From contig DATFWQ010000341.1 in the NCBI GenBank assembly GCA_035259145.1, positions 1-11,296 of the forward strand: a stretch of 11,296 nucleotides of DNA, written 5' to 3'. Below, piece by piece: positions 7,141 through 11,296 of this stretch; the first letter of the stretch is position 1; the number at the start of each line of letters is the position of its first letter. This DNA comes from CF-161 sp035259145. GTDB taxonomy: Bacteria > Chloroflexota > Dormibacteria > Dormibacterales > Dormibacteraceae. The notes below the pieces were generated by a model. The model was not told the origin of the DNA. It searched no databases and saw nothing but the letters and a program-made list of their open reading frames with translations. The position numbers were made by a program, and so were the translations under genes.

Positions 7141-7971
7141 GTGTCTGCACAGGTCGCCACTTGTTATCGACATCCCGATCGTGAGACCGGCGTCCGCTGC
7201 CAGCGCTGTGAACGCCCGGTTTGTCCCGCGTGCATGGTCCCGGCGCCGGTGGGTGTCCAGTGCGTCGATTGCGTTCGTCGCTCTCAACCTCGCGCCACGG
7301 CGCGGTCGATGAGCACCCTGGGCCGCTCGGCCAGCGTCACCTCAGTGCTCATCGCTGTCAACGTGATCATCTGGCTCGTTGGCGTGGTTCTCGTCCCCGG
7401 GGTCGGCCTCATCAGCGGCAGCCCGCTGGCGGGGATCGCCGGGCTCTCGGCGCGAGCCGTGGCGGCGGGGGATTGGTGGCGGGCGATCACAGCCGGCTTC
7501 CTGCACAGCGGGCTGCTTCACCTGGGCTTCAACATGGTCGTCCTGTACATGCTGGGGCCGCCGCTGGAGGGCGCACTGGGGCGCATCCGGTTCACGCTTC
7601 TGTACTTCACGGCGCTGATCACGTCCTCGCTCGGGGCCCTGCTGCTTACCCCCGACGCACTCACCGTCGGGGCCTCGGGCGCAATCTTCGGGCTCATGGG
7701 TGCTGTCGTGGTCGGGCAGCGGGCGGCCGGGATCGACCCTCGTCGGAGTGGCATCTTGACGTGGATCGTCATCAATCTCGTGTTCACGGTAGTGGTGCCA
7801 GGGGTGTCGATCGGTGGCCACCTCGGCGGCCTGGCGGGCGGCCTGATCGCCGGCAGCCTGCTCTTCAGGCGAAGCCTCCACCCAGCCGCCGCTATCGGTG
7901 GCTGTGTCACCCTGGCGGCCGTCTGCTTCGTGGCGCTACTGCAGGTCGCCGGCCACCCGCTGCGCGTCTGA
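7141..7971 (+). CDS. Rhomboid family intramembrane serine protease with N-terminal B-box-like zinc finger
   Basis: 276 residues from GTG at 7141. The frame stays open upstream for nearly 600 bases, but that stretch is antisense to the membrane-protein gene and has no protein-like content, whereas family sequence begins right at this GTG. Seen: a cysteine/histidine cluster at residues 8-44 (C8, H11, C20, C23, C28, C31, C41, C44) forming CxxH/CxxC pairs, a probable zinc-binding B-box-like finger on the cytoplasmic side. Six membrane helices follow from about residue 65. Rhomboid hallmarks are WWR (112-114), HLGFN (H127, N131), GASGAIFG with catalytic S179, and GGHLGG with catalytic H227. The Ser-His dyad is intact. 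From family knowledge it cleaves membrane-anchored substrates within the bilayer. The zinc-finger arrangement is one I associate with actinobacterial rhomboids. Its natural substrate cannot be read from the sequence. The tricorn start follows 42 bases after the stop. Confidence 0.93.
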   Translation: MSAQVATCYRHPDRETGVRCQRCERPVCPACMVPAPVGVQCVDCVRRSQPRATARSMSTLGRSASVTSVLIAVNVIIWLVGVVLVPGVGLISGSPLAGIAGLSARAVAAGDWWRAITAGFLHSGLLHLGFNMVVLYMLGPPLEGALGRIRFTLLYFTALITSSLGALLLTPDALTVGASGAIFGLMGAVVVGQRAAGIDPRRSGILTWIVINLVFTVVVPGVSIGGHLGGLAGGLIAGSLLFRRSLHPAAAIGGCVTLAAVCFVALLQVAGHPLRV

Positions 7972-7997
7972 GCTCCCGGAACCGCCCCATCCAGGGG

Positions 7998-8006
7998 TGT
8001 TAACTT
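7998..8006 (+). promoter_or_regulatory. Extended -10 promoter giving a leaderless tricorn transcript
   Basis: TGTTAACTT contains the extended -10 TG (7998-7999) and the hexamer TAACTT (8001-8006, TANNNT). The ATG of the tricorn gene at 8014 begins seven bases later, the usual distance from a -10 to the transcript start, so the mRNA could begin at the A of the ATG. No matching -35 was found, as is common for extended -10 sites, and no Shine-Dalgarno precedes the ATG. The promoter role is inferred. Confidence 0.45.
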
Positions 8007-8013
8007 GGCTGGG

Positions 8014-11000
8014 ATGGGACACCCGGGAGGAGGCTATCTGCGCTTTCCAACCTTGCACGACGACTCCGTCGTCTTCGCTAGCGAGGACGACCTGTGGCTG
8101 GTCGGCGCCGGCGGAGGCCGCGCCTATCGCCTGACCGCCGGGGTGGGCGAGGCCAGCCACCCCCGGTTCTCACCCGACGGGTCGCAAATCGCCTTCGTGA
8201 GCGAAGAAGAGGGCCCGCCCGACGTCTACCTGATGGCTTCCAGCGGCGGCCCGGCTCGCCGGCTGACCTTCCAGGGCTCGCCCTGCCGCGTCAGCGGCTG
8301 GCGTCCAGACGGATCTCGCATCGTCTATGCGACAGCTGCCGGCAGGCCCTTCGAGACCGACTTCTGGCTCAACGAGGTGAGCCCCAACGGTGGACTGCCG
8401 AGCGAGATCCATGTTGGGCCCGCGATCGCGATCGCGCAGGGACCGGGAGGCGCGGTCGCCCTCGCTCGAGGCAGCCTCCGCGACCCCTCCCACTGGAAGA
8501 GGTACCGTGGAGGGCGCGCCGGAACCCTCTGGATCGATCCGGACGGCAGCGGCACCTTCAGCCCTCTCATCCGCCTCGACGGCAATCTGTCCAGTCCGTG
8601 CTGGGTTGGGGGAAGGGTGTACTTCCTCTCCGACCATGAGGGCTTCGGGAATGTCTACTCCTGCACCCCGGACGGGGACGACCTGAGGCGGCACACCGAC
8701 CATGAGGACTTCTACGCACGCAACCTGGAAGGCGACGGCCGCCGTCTCGTCTATCACGCCGGCGGGGACCTCTTCCTGCTCGACCCGGAGGACGACCAGC
8801 CGCGGAGGCTGCCGGTCGAGCTGCCCAGCTCGCGGACTCAGCGGAACCGCCGCTTCGTGGCTGCCGAGAGCTACCTGGACAGCGCCACGCTGAGCTCCGA
8901 CGGCACCGGCCTCGCGATCACCACGCGCGGAAAGGCCTTCAGCTTTGCCAACTGGGAGGGAGCTGTGGCCCAGCACGGGGAGCCGGACGGCGTGCGCTAC
9001 CGTTTGCTCACCTGGCTCAACGACGGAGAGCGCCTGGTGGCCGTGGCCAGCGATTCCGGGATCGCCGAGCTGATGACCGTGCTGCGTGCGGACGGGTCGG
9101 CGCCTGCGCAGCTGCTGACCGACCTCGACCTGGGCAGGGCCATCGAGCTGGAGGTGTCGCCTACGGCCGAGGTCATCGCCATCGCGAACCACAGGAACGA
9201 GCTGCTGCTCGTCGACCTCGGTCAGGTGTCCCCATCGCTCCGTGTCCTCGACCGCAGTGAATTCGGCGAGCTGGAGGGCATCGCCTGGTCGCCCGATGGC
9301 CGCTGGCTCGCCTACGGCTTCCCGGACTCCCCACAGACGAGCGTGATCAAGGTCTGCAATACGCATTCGGGGGAGACGGCGGAGGTCACCAGCCGGGTGC
9401 TGAACGACCGAATGCCCACGTTCGATCCGGAGGGCCGGTACGTGTTCTTCATCGGGATGCGCGACTTCGATCCGGTCTTCGACCACATTCAGTTCGACCT
9501 CGGATTCCCTCGTGCCGCACGGCCCTTCGCCATTCCGCTCCGTAAAGACGTGCCGGATCCCTTCGTGCCTGTCCCCAAGCCACCCGCCAGCAAGGAGGCC
9601 GCCGCGCTCAAGAAGGCTGAGTCCGAGGAAGAGCCGGAGGCGCATCCCCGCGTCGAGATCGACCTCGACGGGATCGCCGACCGCGTGGTCGGCTTTCCTG
9701 TCGGCGTGGGCAGATATGGCCGAGTGCGGGCGATCAAGGGCAAGGTCCTTTATTCCTGGCACCCGCCCGAAGGACGTCGGGGCCGTGGGCCCTTTGCTCG
9801 CCCCAGCTCGAGCGGATCGCTCGAGTGCTACGACCTCGAGACGCAAAAAGAAGAGAAGCTTGCCGAGCGGCTGTCCGACTTCGAGGTGGGCCGGGATGGC
9901 AAGGCGCTGCTCTACCGTTCAGGCGATCGGCTCCGCGTCCTCAAAGCCGGAGAGAAGGCACCCGAGTCGCGCGGCAACGGCGAGGGGCCGAGCAGGGAGA
10001 CCGGATGGGTCGACCTCGACCGCGTCAAGGTCTCGGTCGCCCCCGAGGCCGAGTGGCGGCAGATGTTCCAGGAGGCATGGCGGCTGCAGCGGGAGCACTT
10101 CTGGGTTGAGGACCTCTCAGGCGTCGATTGGGACCGCGTTCTCGGTCGCTACCTGCCTCTGGTGGACCGGATTACCACGCGCTCGGAGTTTTCCGACCTG
10201 CTATGGGAGCTCCAGGGTGAACTGGGCACCTCACACGCCTACGAGCGGGGCGGTGAATACCGCTGGGGGCCGCACTACGAGCAGGGCTTCCTCGGGGCCG
10301 ACTGGACATTCGACTCTGCGGCGGGTGGCTACCGGGTCGCGCGCCTGGTCCACGGCGACCCCTGGGATCCCGACGCGCGCTCGCCACTGCTCGCCCCCGG
10401 CCTCGACGTCCGCCCTGGCGACCTGCTCCTGGCGATCAATGGGCAGCGGCTGGGGGCGGAGGTCTCGCCTGGTCAGCGCCTGGTGAACCAGGCCGGCAAC
10501 GAGGTCGTGCTCACCCTGCGCCGCGACGGCGAGGACCAACCGCGGACCGCAACCGTCAAGGCGGTTGGCGACGAGACTCCCGCCCGCTACCGTGAGTGGG
10601 TCGAGAGCAAGCGCGGCTTCGTCCACGAGGCCAGTGGGGGCCGCGTAGGCTACATCCACGTTCCGGACATGATGCCGCCGGGGTACGCCGAGTTCCACCG
10701 CGCCTTTCTGGTCGAGTACGACCGCGACGGGCTGATCGTTGATGTCCGCGGCAACCGCGGCGGGAGCGTCTCAGGGCTGCTTCTTCAAAAGCTCGGCCGC
10801 CGGCGGATCGGCTACAGCTTCACACGCTGGGGGGCGCCGAGGCCGTATCCCCACGAGTCTCCATCCGGACCGCTGGTGGCCCTGACCAACGAGAACGCGG
10901 GGTCGGACGGCGACATCTTCAGCCATGCCTTCAAGCTGATGGGCCTGGGCCCGCTGGTGGGGAAGCGAACCTGGGGCGGGGTGATCGGGATCAGGCCACG

Positions 11001-11286
11001 CCACCGCCTGGCGGACGGGACAATCACAACCCAGCCCGAGTTCTCGCACTTTTTCGACGATGTGGGCTGGAGGCTCGAGAACTACGGGACCGACCCCGAC
11101 ATCGAGATCGACAACGCTCCTCAGGACTACAGAGAGGGCAGGGACCCGCAGCTCGAGCGTGCGATCGCGGTTGCTCTGGACCTGCTCCGACGGCACCCGC
11201 CGCACCGGCCACGACCGACCGACAGGCCGCGCCTGGCCGCCCCCCGCCTGGGCCCCAGGCCCCAGAGGGTGGAGACGCCCACTTAA
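8014..11286 (+). CDS. tri: Tricorn protease (S41-type, bacterial tricorn core)
   Basis: 1090 residues from ATG 8014. It matches the Thermoplasma tricorn layout almost position for position: six-bladed propeller (about 1-310, with FSPDG-type blades), seven-bladed propeller (about 311-665, including a Lys/Glu-rich linker at 521-547), helical C1 (678-750), PDZ (757-851) and C2 (852-1060). Catalytic residues by alignment to the archaeal enzyme: S740 and H741 (GTSHAYE), nucleophile S964 with D965 (ENAGSDGD) and E1031 (DIEID); a glycine-rich DVRGNRGG (910-917) precedes the nucleophile. It should be active. The family forms large cytosolic hexamers that trim oligopeptides made by the proteasome or other ATP-dependent proteases. 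No signal peptide. A Pro/Arg-rich tail (about 1060-1090) extends past the C2 domain. Start choice: a TTG at 8005 would add three residues but overlaps the likely -10 element. An internal GGAGGAGG (8026-8033) precedes an in-frame CTG at 8038, a less likely start. Confidence 0.93.
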   Translation: MGHPGGGYLRFPTLHDDSVVFASEDDLWLVGAGGGRAYRLTAGVGEASHPRFSPDGSQIAFVSEEEGPPDVYLMASSGGPARRLTFQGSPCRVSGWRPDGSRIVYATAAGRPFETDFWLNEVSPNGGLPSEIHVGPAIAIAQGPGGAVALARGSLRDPSHWKRYRGGRAGTLWIDPDGSGTFSPLIRLDGNLSSPCWVGGRVYFLSDHEGFGNVYSCTPDGDDLRRHTDHEDFYARNLEGDGRRLVYHAGGDLFLLDPEDDQPRRLPVELPSSRTQRNRRFVAAESYLDSATLSSDGTGLAITTRGKAFSFANWEGAVAQHGEPDGVRYRLLTWLNDGERLVAVASDSGIAELMTVLRADGSAPAQLLTDLDLGRAIELEVSPTAEVIAIANHRNELLLVDLGQVSPSLRVLDRSEFGELEGIAWSPDGRWLAYGFPDSPQTSVIKVCNTHSGETAEVTSRVLNDRMPTFDPEGRYVFFIGMRDFDPVFDHIQFDLGFPRAARPFAIPLRKDVPDPFVPVPKPPASKEAAALKKAESEEEPEAHPRVEIDLDGIADRVVGFPVGVGRYGRVRAIKGKVLYSWHPPEGRRGRGPFARPSSSGSLECYDLETQKEEKLAERLSDFEVGRDGKALLYRSGDRLRVLKAGEKAPESRGNGEGPSRETGWVDLDRVKVSVAPEAEWRQMFQEAWRLQREHFWVEDLSGVDWDRVLGRYLPLVDRITTRSEFSDLLWELQGELGTSHAYERGGEYRWGPHYEQGFLGADWTFDSAAGGYRVARLVHGDPWDPDARSPLLAPGLDVRPGDLLLAINGQRLGAEVSPGQRLVNQAGNEVVLTLRRDGEDQPRTATVKAVGDETPARYREWVESKRGFVHEASGGRVGYIHVPDMMPPGYAEFHRAFLVEYDRDGLIVDVRGNRGGSVSGLLLQKLGRRRIGYSFTRWGAPRPYPHESPSGPLVALTNENAGSDGDIFSHAFKLMGLGPLVGKRTWGGVIGIRPRHRLADGTITTQPEFSHFFDDVGWRLENYGTDPDIEIDNAPQDYREGRDPQLERAIAVALDLLRRHPPHRPRPTDRPRLAAPRLGPRPQRVETPT

Positions 11287-11296
11287 CCGGACTCTC

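Noticed and set aside
7983..7999. Short hairpin CGCCCC...GGGGTG after the rhomboid stop as a terminator
   Set aside because: Only about six pairs including a G-U, and followed by TTAACTTGG rather than a T-run. It lies just upstream of and overlaps the tricorn promoter element.
8421..8436. CGCGATCGCGATCGCG palindrome, containing the GCGATCGC octamer known as HIP1 in cyanobacteria
   Set aside because: It simply encodes alternating Ala-Ile in the tricorn propeller, and it is isolated rather than recurrent in the window.
9807..9825. Perfect inverted repeat CTCGAGCG-GAT-CGCTCGAG within tricorn
   Set aside because: It encodes a Ser/Gly-Ser-Leu-Glu stretch in frame in a GC-rich gene, sits far from any start or end and has no T-run, so a chance codon effect is the simplest view.
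8170..9846. 558-codon open frame on the - strand inside the tricorn gene
   Set aside because: It is fully antisense to a strongly supported gene. In GC-rich coding DNA such frames stay open because stop codons are rare; its translation shows no domain or membrane pattern.

Overview
The window is a GC-rich, gene-dense stretch of bacterial chromosome with almost no intergenic space. It uses ATG, GTG and TTG starts and mostly lacks Shine-Dalgarno sites. The gene set is a luciferase-like (F420/flavin) oxidoreductase, an intracellular GH15 glucosidase, a rhomboid with a Cys-rich zinc N-terminus and a bacterial tricorn protease. This fits a high-GC terrestrial lineage such as Actinomycetota or a Chloroflexota/Dormibacterota-like group. 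The sequence alone does not decide between them. No rRNA, tRNA, CRISPR array, transposase or phage gene was seen.

Layout. Positions 2-505 (+) hold the 3' end of a luciferase-like oxidoreductase gene. After 55 bases and a strong Shine-Dalgarno comes 561-4055 (+), a 1164-residue protein. It has three to four GAF-type sensor domains followed by a complete Gfo/Idh/MocA-type dehydrogenase domain that also carries a glucose-6-phosphate-dehydrogenase-like DHYxxK motif. One base after its stop, a TTG starts a GH15 glucoamylase-type enzyme (4057-6027, +). A multi-pass membrane protein of unknown function (6007-7059, -) converges on it with a 21-base overlap. An 81-base divergent region carrying three palindromes separates that gene from a zinc-finger rhomboid protease (7141-7971, +). 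A tricorn protease (8014-11286, +) follows, apparently from its own leaderless promoter. Both strands were read, and the long antisense open frames over these genes were judged to be GC-driven shadows.

How the genes may work together. The GAF-dehydrogenase and the GH15 gene are almost certainly co-expressed. A plausible reading is a sugar module in which the glucosidase releases glucose in the cytoplasm and a ligand-gated dehydrogenase oxidises glucose or a derivative. The fusion of GAF sensors to a Gfo/Idh oxidoreductase is the most unusual thing in the window. The second half is proteolytic: a rhomboid cleaves within membranes and tricorn trims oligopeptides in the cytosol. The tricorn catalytic residues (S740, H741, S964, E1031) and the rhomboid Ser179/His227 dyad are all present. 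A link between the two halves is not supported beyond proximity.
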